This document shows positions 36,683 through 46,247 of a DNA stretch of 48,049 nt, in pieces; position 1 is the stretch's first letter; each line of letters begins with the position of its first letter. Under the pieces are notes generated by a model. It searched no databases. It saw nothing but the letters and a program-made list of their open reading frames with translations, and was not told the DNA's origin. This stretch comes from Paludibacteraceae bacterium (lineage in GTDB: Bacteria > Bacteroidota > Bacteroidia > Bacteroidales > Paludibacteraceae), in NCBI GenBank assembly GCA_017647145.1, contig JAGCLD010000002.1, positions 1-48,049 on the forward strand. Reading direction: 5' to 3'. The position numbers were made by a program, and so were the translations under genes.

Positions 36683-36714
36683 TTTGTCATTTCAGCTATC
36701 TTTTGCTACTTTTG
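36683..36714 (+). promoter_or_regulatory. promoter of the TPR/PD40 gene
   Basis: TTTG at 36683-36686 and TACTTTTG at 36707-36714, spacer 20 bases, match both consensus elements exactly. Because transcription would start near 36721, the upstream TTG at 36684 cannot be the start codon. Confidence 0.85.
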
Positions 36715-36743
36715 TGGCATCAAAAGAACATTTTGAAGTATTT

Positions 36744-38108
36744 ATGCGTAGATATTGGCTTGTATTGTTGTTAAGCGGATGGATAGGTATTGTCTCTGCC
36801 AATGTGGTGGATGACGCTACCTCATTATTTCATGAGCAACGTTATCAAGAAGCAAGTCTGCTCTACAAGAAGTTGGCAGACCAGAATCCCGGCAGTTCGC
36901 TCTACCAGTATCGCTATGCTCGCTGCTTGTATGAATTAGGTCAATACGAGCAAGCCATAGTACATTTTCAACTATCAGGAGAGCGATATACATTGCGCAA
37001 CTACTACATGGGGGTGCTACATGAACTGACCTATCGTTTTTCAGAAGCGACTGACTATTATGCCACTTACGCAGAAAGCATAGAAGAAGAACAAAAACGT
37101 ACTGCCATTGCAGAACGTATAGAGTATTGCAAACGCATGGAACGCTACCTGCAAAGGGTGGAAGATGTGGTGATTACAGACAGCGTCATCACTGATAAAG
37201 AGGCATTTCTGAACGCTTATCATCTCTCGGAGGAAGCCGGTGAGTTAGCCTTTGAGGATGGAGGTGTGAGCCACACCAACCAACGCAATGACAGAAAATA
37301 TTCATCACGTAAGATGGGTGACAGCATTGCTATTTACGCCACAGAAAAATTATTAGACCAATGGACAGAGCCACACCGCTTGCCCTACCCATTGAACCAA
37401 GAGAATTGTTCGTATCCGTATCTCATGTCAGACGGAGTGACCATGTATTTTGCTTCCACCGCCAATAGCATGGGAGGATATGACCTATTCATCACACGCT
37501 ATAACCACACTGCTGATACGTTTATGAATCCGGAAAATATCGGCATGCCCTTTAATTCTCCAGCCAATGACTACATGATGGCTATCGACGAAACTCAAGG
37601 GATAGGTTGGTGGGCGACTGACAGACGACAAGAAGAGGGTAAAGTGATTGTGTATAGTTTTGTGTATAAAGATGAGAAACAGTATGTTGCACCTTCAGAT
37701 AGTCTTCTAAGAGAAAAAGCACAAATGTTGGTCTATAACACGAACAAGGAGATTCATGCACCGCTGATTACGGAAGAAAAACAGACCATCACGAAAGACT
37801 CTCTACTCTTCACTTTTGCCATTAACAGTAAGACTATCTATACGAAAGAATCAGATTTTCAAAGCGAAAAAGCCTTAACTCTGTTTCATGAACTTCAACT
37901 CACAGAAGATAGTATCAACAGTATGCAAGGGCGCTTGTCTGACTTACGACAACAATATCGAACAGGAGATACGGAGTTAAGAAATAGTATAAGTGCAGAG
38001 ATTCTTTCTTTAGAAAAACAACTCCCCCTGCAACAAATACATTTAAAACAATTAACTCTGTCAATCAGAGAAGAAGAGTATAGGGTCACTCAAGAAGTGA
38101 AGCCGTAA
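36744..38108 (+). CDS. exported TPR / PD40-repeat protein
   Basis: The 454-aa product (from the ATG at 36744, chosen because the promoter overlaps the upstream frame) has a signal peptide ending VSA-N. It then has TPR-like helices (residues 23-120: FHEQRYQEASLLYKKLADQNPGS, YELGQYEQAIVHFQLSG). A WD40-like PD40 segment around 210-320 follows (YPYLMSDGVTMYFAS, GGYDLFITRYN), and a coiled-coil C-terminus (about 395-445). TPR plus PD40 is the plan of T9SS-associated proteins such as PorE/PorW and of other Bacteroidota envelope proteins. The OmpA-like C-terminal domain of PorE is absent, so I do not name it. Confidence 0.75.
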   Translation: MRRYWLVLLLSGWIGIVSANVVDDATSLFHEQRYQEASLLYKKLADQNPGSSLYQYRYARCLYELGQYEQAIVHFQLSGERYTLRNYYMGVLHELTYRFSEATDYYATYAESIEEEQKRTAIAERIEYCKRMERYLQRVEDVVITDSVITDKEAFLNAYHLSEEAGELAFEDGGVSHTNQRNDRKYSSRKMGDSIAIYATEKLLDQWTEPHRLPYPLNQENCSYPYLMSDGVTMYFASTANSMGGYDLFITRYNHTADTFMNPENIGMPFNSPANDYMMAIDETQGIGWWATDRRQEEGKVIVYSFVYKDEKQYVAPSDSLLREKAQMLVYNTNKEIHAPLITEEKQTITKDSLLFTFAINSKTIYTKESDFQSEKALTLFHELQLTEDSINSMQGRLSDLRQQYRTGDTELRNSISAEILSLEKQLPLQQIHLKQLTLSIREEEYRVTQEVKP

Positions 38109-38215
38109 AGGGGTTGTGTTATAGTTCCCAATGAATGGCCTTTCATGGGTGTCCTGTGAAAAAACTATTATAGTATTTTCCTCCTATTTTGTTCCTATCT
38201 GCTTTGTATCTAGTG

Positions 38216-38249
38216 GTCCCGAGATGGTCGCGAGATGGTCGCGAAGATG
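38216..38249. repeat. 11-bp tandem repeat, three copies
   Basis: gtcccgagatg, gtcgcgagatg and gtcgcgaagatg lie in tandem, preceded by cctatct...tatctagtg. The same arrangement occurs at 46112-46145. The unit length equals that of the unrelated array at 54-141. Confidence 0.85.
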
Positions 38250-38286
38250 CTAGGGTTCTAGGAGAACTAAGGGAGGGCACGGATGT

Positions 38287-38333
38287 GCGACAGGCACAAT
38301 AAGCAGGGGTGAAAGTACAGATTTTATCGGGCA
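38287..38333. repeat. dispersed intergenic element, copy b
   Basis: It resembles 32420-32460 (gcgacaggcacaataagcag ... gattttatcgggca). Its end overlaps the last codons of the radical SAM gene, so part of the element is translated there. Confidence 0.5.
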
Positions 38334-39208
38334 GCCATAAGGTTAAAGAGACGTCCTTGATGAGTTTCGCGTTCTGCTATCCGTTTACGGAGTCGGTTGG
38401 TGAACTCATAATTTTTGAGGCCCCAATCGGGTGCAATGAGCAATTCTTTAGGCGACTGAGAGACGTAGCGTTCGACATGAATAGCCGGGTTGAGATATTC
38501 CAAGAAATCAATTACCAAATCGATGTATTCACTTGCCGTCAGCAGACGGAAATCATCCGAACATTGGATGTACTCTTGCGCCATTCTTGTGCCTTTAATC
38601 AACTGTAACTGATGGAGTTTTAGTCCTGTAAGAGGAAGTTGAGAAAGCCGTTGGGCATGTGTCAGCATGAGGTCTCTATCCTCACCGGGCAGACCGAGTA
38701 TAAGATGTGCCACCACTTGAATACCCCTTGCTGCAGTTTGTTGTATAGCCCTGACAGCACAGGCATAATCATGCCCTCTATTGATTCGCTGTAAGGTGAG
38801 ATCAGAAGTGGATTCCACCCCATATTCTACAATCACCAGAGCTCTGTTGTTTAGAGTTGCAAGATAGTCTAATAAATCATCATCCACACAATCCGGTCGT
38901 GTGCCGATGGCAATTCCTTTGACATGCGGACAGTTTAAAGCCTCCTCATACATCGCTTTAAGTGATTCTAAAGGAGCATAAGTATTGGTGTAGGACTGGA
39001 AATAGGCAATGTACTTTTGATTGGGGTATTTCTGCTTGAAAAAGACTATTCCTTCCTCAATTTGTTGGGAAATGCTTTTTTGAGATTGGCAATATTCCGG
39101 TACAAATGATTGATTGTTGCAATAGGAACACCCTCCCCTCCCGACTCTTCCATCACGATTCGGGCATGAGAAACCGGCATTGATTGATATTTTCTGAAAC
39201 CTTGCCAT
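38324..39208 (-). CDS. YhcC/YtqA-family radical SAM protein (TIGR01212-like)
   Basis: The 294-aa product binds a 4Fe-4S cluster through Cys15, Cys27 and Cys30 (CPNRDG... GGCSYC, a CX11CX2C spacing). It has the family segments NAGFSCPNRDGRVGRGGC, FQSYTNTYAP, IGTRPDC, VEYGVES, LILGLPGEDR and LHQLQLIKGT. The reaction is unknown. The ATG is 2 bases after the ligA stop, and this start is about 12-18 residues shorter at the N-terminus than I expect for the family, with no extension possible in frame that resembles the family. Either the protein is naturally short or there is an upstream change. Confidence 0.88.
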   Translation of the reverse strand: MARFQKISINAGFSCPNRDGRVGRGGCSYCNNQSFVPEYCQSQKSISQQIEEGIVFFKQKYPNQKYIAYFQSYTNTYAPLESLKAMYEEALNCPHVKGIAIGTRPDCVDDDLLDYLATLNNRALVIVEYGVESTSDLTLQRINRGHDYACAVRAIQQTAARGIQVVAHLILGLPGEDRDLMLTHAQRLSQLPLTGLKLHQLQLIKGTRMAQEYIQCSDDFRLLTASEYIDLVIDFLEYLNPAIHVERYVSQSPKELLIAPDWGLKNYEFTNRLRKRIAERETHQGRLFNLMAAR

Positions 39209-39210
39209 GA

Positions 39211-41205
<1,995 letters not shown>

Positions 41206-42771
41206 TTACTTTACAATAATTTTCAGTTGTACTACTTTCGTTTTGCCATATACATTTGCGATATAAATACCGGGTGACAATTTGGCTTTACACTCATAAT
41301 ATTCTGAGTTAATTTCTTCCTCTGCCACATTGATGCCCATCAAAGAATAAATACGCAATCGACCACCCTGCGCATGTTGAATAATGAATGGGAGTTGTTC
41401 TGTAACCAAACATGAGACAGGCGGATTATTCCAGAAACTATCTATTCCTGTACCAGCATTACCTCCCAACGAAAGTCCTACAATAACAGGGTCATGATCT
41501 GAACTTCTAAACATTGTATTATCCGTACTTTTATCATAAGTATAAGCATCTCGTTCGTCCGAATTGATGTGGTAGGCCGTCATACCGGTGACTTGCTTAT
41601 ATAAGGCAGGGTTAGCCAAAGCGTGGTCCAAATATCCCACAGCACCTCTATAAGAATACGAATAGGATGAGTCGGCATGAAACGCTCTATGAAGGTCAAT
41701 ATATCCTGCATCCAAAAACACCTTGATGGGGTCTTCTTTGGCATAGGCGTTTAGGTCTCCCATTACCAAAACATCTTCATCGGCAAAGTAGCGTTTCCAT
41801 TCCTCTGCCTCATCCACAACAGCCCTTGCCTCCTTCACACGTGTTGCATTATGTGAGCCCTGCCCATCTCCTTGATCCTTATTATCCCCTGTGGCAGTTC
41901 CTGTCTTTGCTTTAAAGTGATTCAATGAGAAAATAAATTTCTCTCCATTTTCCTTTAAGACAAAGGCAGCCGCCTTCTTGCGTTTTTGAGGTGAAGGGTT
42001 GTCTATGTGTTGTAATTGTCCAAATGTAGTCAGCTTGTCACTACGATAAATATATCCCACTTTCGTATAACTTCCGGAGCTTGCGCCTCCATCGTTAATA
42101 TAGGTGTAAGTGTGTCCTAAACGCGATGTAAGCGCGGCTGCCATCTTACTCAATGCGGCTTGGCCCTGTTCTATCTCCATAAGTCCATACACATCTGCCT
42201 TTACTGCCGCCAAAGCATTGAGTAACTTCGCATGCTGACGCACCAACTGCGTTTCATCATCTGCACCATATCCGGTGCCAAGATTGTCTACCAAATAATA
42301 TTCCATATTTAAGGCACAGACTTTCACATTATAATTTCCGATATCATCATGTCCTTCTAATAAATCCTCTCTTGTATTTCCGGCAAACTGCACATCCCCC
42401 ACCACCGTTAATTGATTAGATGATGTAACTTTTGCTGTAAGTCTCACTATACGTTCTCCTGTTCGATGATAACCAGAGACTCCCGACAAGCGCATCACGC
42501 CTGAGGAATTTGCGCCCACAATCGCATTATATTCAGGCGTTAATGGAAAAGCTTGATTAGTTGGCGAAAAGATTCTTCTCGGAGAAACTTCATAGTAAGA
42601 ATTAGAATAGTTATTGGTAATGTACAGGGGAGTTTCGAATGTTACAACTTCACCTATATGTTGTGACATTTGCGAATAGGTCCATGTATCCGGATTAGAG
42701 ATTGAAATTACCGTTTGCGCACTGACACATAGACACGTAAGCAGAAATATTCCTAATAGTTTCTTTCTCAT
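41206..42771 (-). CDS. secreted endonuclease/exonuclease/phosphatase-family nuclease with T9SS tail
   Basis: The 521-aa product has a signal peptide (cut near VSA-Q), then an N-terminal OB-like domain (about 20-140), and an EEP-fold catalytic domain (about 145-440). Catalytic-type motifs are NMEYY, GLMEIEQG, FSLNHFKAKTG, VMGDLNAY and the final SSDHDPVIV. These match metal-dependent extracellular DNases. The tail (LRIYSLMGINVAEE ... LSPGIYIANVYG ... QLKIIVK) is a T9SS type A-like domain, so it should act at or outside the cell surface. It heads the transcript that includes ligA and the radical SAM gene. Confidence 0.88.
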   Translation of the reverse strand: MRKKLLGIFLLTCLCVSAQTVISISNPDTWTYSQMSQHIGEVVTFETPLYITNNYSNSYYEVSPRRIFSPTNQAFPLTPEYNAIVGANSSGVMRLSGVSGYHRTGERIVRLTAKVTSSNQLTVVGDVQFAGNTREDLLEGHDDIGNYNVKVCALNMEYYLVDNLGTGYGADDETQLVRQHAKLLNALAAVKADVYGLMEIEQGQAALSKMAAALTSRLGHTYTYINDGGASSGSYTKVGYIYRSDKLTTFGQLQHIDNPSPQKRKKAAAFVLKENGEKFIFSLNHFKAKTGTATGDNKDQGDGQGSHNATRVKEARAVVDEAEEWKRYFADEDVLVMGDLNAYAKEDPIKVFLDAGYIDLHRAFHADSSYSYSYRGAVGYLDHALANPALYKQVTGMTAYHINSDERDAYTYDKSTDNTMFRSSDHDPVIVGLSLGGNAGTGIDSFWNNPPVSCLVTEQLPFIIQHAQGGRLRIYSLMGINVAEEEINSEYYECKAKLSPGIYIANVYGKTKVVQLKIIVK

Positions 42772-42793
42772 TCATTATTGTATTTTTCAGGAA

Positions 42794-42801
42794 CAAAGGT
42801 A
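42794..42801 (-). promoter_or_regulatory. -7 element of the nuclease-ligA promoter
   Basis: On the minus strand TACCTTTG matches the consensus. It sits directly after the tsf terminator, leaving a leader of about 16 bases. The -33 position overlaps the terminator stem and is poor. Confidence 0.6.
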
Positions 42802-42804
42802 TAA

Positions 42805-42839
42805 AAAAATCTCCACACTTTTCAGGTGTGGAGATTTTT
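42805..42839. terminator. bidirectional-looking terminator after tsf
   Basis: A perfect 14-bp stem (aaaaatctccacac / gtgtggagattttt) with a 7-base loop lies 20 bases beyond the tsf stop. The A and T ends give a T tract in both directions. No gene reads into it from the plus strand, so it mainly ends the rplM-rpsI-rpsB-tsf transcript. Confidence 0.9.
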
Positions 42840-42858
42840 CTTCTTATCTTGTGAAAGA

Positions 42859-43848
42859 TTATTCTTGATTCAATGTAACACGTTTGAAGGCAGTTACTGT
42901 AACGTTAGCTTTTTTCAGAATATCTTTTACTAATTCTTTATCTTCAGACATTACATAAACTTGTTCAACGAGGGTAGATTCTTTCAAGAATTTAGCAAGA
43001 CGACCTTGAGCAATCATTTCCACTTTTTTCATGTTGATGTTTGCTTCAGCTTCAGCAGGCACAGTAGCACGGATATTACGTGCGATTTCTGCTTGTTCAG
43101 GAGTCAACCATCCCTTAGCCATATTGCTTTCGATATGGTCATCGCTATCAGCATGAGCAGGATTCAAGCCAGCTTTCTTCAATGCCACTTCAACAGCTTT
43201 ATTTACTTCGTCTTGTTTAGTTTTTTCAACAGCCAAGCTCAATTCTTTTTCTTTCACTTCAGCCGGAACAGCGTCAGCATCAACCGCTATAGGTGACATA
43301 GCTGCTACTTGCATAGCTACACCGTGCAAAACAGATTGGTCAGCTGAGCTTTCAGATGCAGCTACGATTGTAGCCAATTTATTACCATTGTGGTTATAAG
43401 CATCTACTACCGGTGCGGTGAGGAACACATAGTCAGACAATTCCATTTTTTCACCTGTAACACCAGAACGTTCAGTTACCATTTCAGCCACAGTATGACC
43501 ATCAACTACGATGTTGGTCAATTCTTCCAAAGAAGCAGGCTTTTGTTCGAGTGCAATATTCAAGATTTTCTTAACCATTGCCACGAAGTCAGCATTCTTA
43601 GCCACGAAGTCTGTTTCGCATTTCACTGCTACGATAGCACCGAATCCATCAACAGCTTGAGCCAAAACACATCCTTCAGAAGCTTCTCTATCAGAGCGTT
43701 TTGCTGCAATAGCTTGTCCGCGTTTACGAAGCAAGTCTTTTGCTTGTTCAAAATCACCATTAGCTTCTTCGAGTGCTTTTTTTACGTCCATCATACCAGC
43801 ACCGGTGATGTCACGTAATTTTTTTATATCAGCAAGAGTTACTGCCAT
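42859..43848 (-). CDS. tsf: translation elongation factor Ts
   Basis: EF-Ts recharges EF-Tu with GTP. The 329-aa product opens with the classic UBA-like N-terminus (LADIKKLRDITGAGMMDVKKALEEANGDFEQA) and has the TDFVAKN motif and long core repeats. It is longer than the E. coli protein (283 aa), as usual in Bacteroidota. It follows rpsB by 22 bases and precedes the terminator. Confidence 0.97.
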   Translation of the reverse strand: MAVTLADIKKLRDITGAGMMDVKKALEEANGDFEQAKDLLRKRGQAIAAKRSDREASEGCVLAQAVDGFGAIVAVKCETDFVAKNADFVAMVKKILNIALEQKPASLEELTNIVVDGHTVAEMVTERSGVTGEKMELSDYVFLTAPVVDAYNHNGNKLATIVAASESSADQSVLHGVAMQVAAMSPIAVDADAVPAEVKEKELSLAVEKTKQDEVNKAVEVALKKAGLNPAHADSDDHIESNMAKGWLTPEQAEIARNIRATVPAEAEANINMKKVEMIAQGRLAKFLKESTLVEQVYVMSEDKELVKDILKKANVTVTAFKRVTLNQE

Positions 43849-43870
43849 AATATTTTTCTTAATTTATTAA

Positions 43871-44713
43871 TTATTCTTCTGTTTCTTTAGAAGCATATTT
43901 TTCAGCAGCGCGTGCATTCAAAGCAGCTTCATCTTCTTTAGAGTTGCGTGCTTTGCGAACACGAGTCTTACGTTCTTTTGCTTCAGGAGCTTGTTCTGTT
44001 GCTGCATCGGCATCAGCTTTTTCGATTTTTCTTTCTTCCAAACCTTCTTTCATAGCTTCAACTAAAGCACCAAGGATAACGTCGATTGATTTAGTAGCAT
44101 CGTCGTTAGCTGGGATTACATAGTCAACCATGCGAGGATCAGAATTTGTATCTACGATACCGAACACCGGAATTCCCAAGCGTTGAGCTTCGCGTACAGC
44201 AATGTGTTCTTTCATTACGTCAACAACAAACAAAGCAGCAGGCAAACGCAACATATCAGCGATAGAACCTAAGTTCTTTTCGAGCTTTTCACGTTGACGA
44301 GAGATTTGTAATTTTTCGCGTTTTGATACATTGTCAAAAGTACCATCTTCAGTCATTTTGTCAATGTTAGCCATTTTTTTGACAGCTTTGCGAATAGTAG
44401 GGAAGTTAGTAAGCATACCACCAGCCCAACGTTCTGTGATATAAGGCATTCCTACTTCTTTTGCTCTTTCAGCTACAACATCTTTAGCTTGTTTTTTAGT
44501 TGCAACAAAAAGTACTTTGCGACCTGATTTAACTACTTGTTTGAGCGCTGCAGCAGCTTCATCAATTTTCACAACAGTTTTGTTCAAGTCAATAATGTGG
44601 ATTCCATTACGTTCCATAAAGATGTAAGGAGCCATAGCTGGGTTCCACTTACGTCTCAGGTGTCCGAAGTGACAACCTGCTTCCAATAATTGTTCAAAAT
44701 TAGTTCTTGGCAT
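43871..44713 (-). CDS. rpsB: 30S ribosomal protein S2
   Basis: The 280-aa protein has the S2 signatures LLEAGCHFGH, RKWNPAMAPYIF, KVLFVATKKQA, YITERWAGGMLTNF and IPVFGIVDTNSDPRMVDYVIPANDDA. It carries a charged C-terminal extension of about 50 residues (from about 230), rich in Glu, Lys and Arg. The S2-Ts gene pair is nearly universal. Confidence 0.97.
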   Translation of the reverse strand: MPRTNFEQLLEAGCHFGHLRRKWNPAMAPYIFMERNGIHIIDLNKTVVKIDEAAAALKQVVKSGRKVLFVATKKQAKDVVAERAKEVGMPYITERWAGGMLTNFPTIRKAVKKMANIDKMTEDGTFDNVSKREKLQISRQREKLEKNLGSIADMLRLPAALFVVDVMKEHIAVREAQRLGIPVFGIVDTNSDPRMVDYVIPANDDATKSIDVILGALVEAMKEGLEERKIEKADADAATEQAPEAKERKTRVRKARNSKEDEAALNARAAEKYASKETEE

Positions 44714-44875
44714 TTTGTTTTTTATTTAATTGTTTACATTCTGTTTAATCAGCCACACAGTAGTCCTATGTTTAGTTGGAGTCTGTATGGTTTAGATACT
44801 AAACGATTATTTGCTTTTTTAACAACTAATTTCCACCCCTCGTTTGAGAGATGGAAATTGTTGATAGGATAAAGA
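44714..44875 (-). other. rpsI-rpsB spacer with a possible regulatory hairpin
   Basis: On the minus strand an 8-bp stem (tggaaatt/aatttcca at 44852-44859 and 44828-44835) extends by 4 more pairs past a bulge, with a 16-base loop. There is no T tract, so it is not a simple terminator. A 160-base gap inside an otherwise tight ribosomal operon could hold an S2 leader or a processing site; this is inference. Confidence 0.4.
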
Positions 44876-45262
44876 TTAACGTTTGGAGAATTGGAAACGT
44901 TTGCGTGCTTTTGGACGACCTGGTTTCTTGCGTTCCACTTCGCGTGGGTCGCGTGTCATGAATCCTTCTGCTTTCAATGCAGGTTTGTCTTCCGGATTAA
45001 TTTTCACCAAAGCTCTTGCGATAGCTAAACGCAAAGCTTCAGCTTGTCCTTTGAATCCACCACCACAAAGGTTAACTTTAATATCATATTTTTCAGCTAC
45101 TCCCAAAGTGTTTAATGGTTGTTTAACCACATATTGGAGAATAGAAGAAGGAAAATACACTTGTAAATCTCTTTTATTGATAATGATTTTACCGCTTCCT
45201 TCGTTAACGAAAACACGGGCAACAGCCGCTTTTCTTCTTCCTAAGGCATGTACTTGTTCCAT
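44876..45262 (-). CDS. rpsI: 30S ribosomal protein S9
   Basis: The 128-aa protein has ALGRRKAAVARVF, the GGGFKGQAEALRLAIARAL core and the highly basic tail that ends KRFQFSKR, which reaches toward the ribosomal P site in known structures. It follows rplM by 10 bases. Confidence 0.98.
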   Translation of the reverse strand: MEQVHALGRRKAAVARVFVNEGSGKIIINKRDLQVYFPSSILQYVVKQPLNTLGVAEKYDIKVNLCGGGFKGQAEALRLAIARALVKINPEDKPALKAEGFMTRDPREVERKKPGRPKARKRFQFSKR

Positions 45263-45272
45263 GTGCTTTCAA

Positions 45273-45728
45273 TTAATTTAATGCATTAATATCAATTTGT
45301 TTTGGTTGTTGTGCTTGTTTGTTGTGTTCTGCACCGCCAAATACATAGAGATTGCCCATCAATTGGCTGCTCAAGCGATTTTTTGGCAACATACCTTTTA
45401 CAACTTTCTTAATCAAGCGTTCTGGAGACTTAGCCAAGAGGTCAGCCGGAGTAAATTCACGTTGTCCACCTGGGTGTCCTGTGTGGCGATAGTACACTCT
45501 ACCATTCCATTTGTTACCGGTGAGACGTACTTTGTCTGCATTAATAATAATTACATTGTCACCACAGTCTACATGCGGAGTGAAACTTGGTTTGTATTTT
45601 CCACGGAGCAATTTAGCTACACGTGTGCAAAGACGACCCAATACCATGTCAGTAGCATCTACTACCACCCATTCTTTTTGCGCAGTCGCTTTGTTTACAG
45701 AAACGGTTTTAAAACTTAACGTATCCAC
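45273..45728 (-). CDS. rplM: 50S ribosomal protein L13
   Basis: The 151-aa protein has the L13 motifs WVVVDATDMVLGRL, PHVDCGDNVIIINA, YRHTGHPGG and VKGMLPKNRL. The start codon is GTG (translated MDTLSFKTV...). I keep it because this N-terminus matches related L13 proteins and no ATG fits. The gene heads the rplM-rpsI-rpsB-tsf operon with a 130-base leader, which could contain an autoregulatory L13-binding structure. Confidence 0.97.
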   Translation of the reverse strand: MDTLSFKTVSVNKATAQKEWVVVDATDMVLGRLCTRVAKLLRGKYKPSFTPHVDCGDNVIIINADKVRLTGNKWNGRVYYRHTGHPGGQREFTPADLLAKSPERLIKKVVKGMLPKNRLSSQLMGNLYVFGGAEHNKQAQQPKQIDINALN

Positions 45729-45865
45729 TTTATTTTTTCGTTTTATTGTTAATCATTTGGCTTTCATTGCAGACCAACACTTGCTTTGAATGAGGCTAAT
45801 CGGAACAAATACAAGCATTTACCTCCCGCAATTACAACCTATAAACTCGGATAATAAACGGACTG

Positions 45866-45897
45866 CAAAGGTAGTATTTTTCTTTCTATTTTACAAA
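45866..45897 (-). promoter_or_regulatory. promoter of the rplM operon
   Basis: On the minus strand TTTG is at 45897-45894 and TACCTTTG at 45873-45866, spacer 20 bases: a full consensus match. The start near 45859 gives a leader of about 130 bases to the GTG at 45728. Confidence 0.88.
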
Positions 45898-46111
45898 TAG
45901 TTGGCATTATTTTTTCTCTTTATTTTGTATTTTTTTTCGTGGGACGAAATATGGGCTATGATTAGGGAGAATCTAAGTGGTGATTATTTTTTCTGCCGAA
46001 TGAATTTTGTATGTATTTTTGGTTGTGTGGTTGCACAACATTTACTCATGGGGATTAGGGAGTAGTTCTTATCTATTTCGTATCTGTTGTGTATCTTATT
46101 CCTATCTAGTG

Positions 46112-46145
46112 GTCCCGAGATGGTCCCGAGGTGGTCGCGGGGATG
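46112..46145. repeat. 11-bp tandem repeat, three copies
   Basis: gtcccgagatg, gtcccgaggtg and gtcgcggggatg lie in tandem after cctatctagtg, as at 38216-38249, and are followed by gataggacgggggc, which recurs near 32404-32416 as actaggacgggggc. Confidence 0.85.
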
Positions 46146-46247
46146 ATAGGACGGGGGCAAGCGAGCTTTAGGTTAGGGCAAAGCCTTTTAGGACGCTCAT
46201 TACACTCGCTTTAGGCTAAGGGGTGAGAGGTGTGAGAGACAAACCCC

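Larger units (their letters stand above)
45729..46247. other. rplM leader and repeat-bearing intergenic region
   Basis: 45729-45860 is the rplM leader and 45866-45897 its promoter. Beyond that, 45898-46110 is AT-rich with nothing recognised. 46112-46145 is an 11-bp tandem repeat, and 46155-46225 (gcaagcgagctttagg ... gctttaggctaagg) resembles the mini-palindrome arrays with tttagg spacers. The 3' end of the helicase gene follows. Confidence 0.6.

Noticed and set aside
36684-36743. TTG start for the TPR/PD40 gene
   Set aside because: It lies inside the consensus promoter; the ATG at 36744 gives a proper signal peptide.
36744-38108. Assignment as PorE or SprE
   Set aside because: TPR and PD40 parts fit, but the OmpA-like C-terminal domain of PorE is missing and length differs, so the name is not justified.
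43390-43818. Plus-strand 142-aa frame opposite tsf
   Set aside because: Antisense shadow of tsf with no supporting signal.
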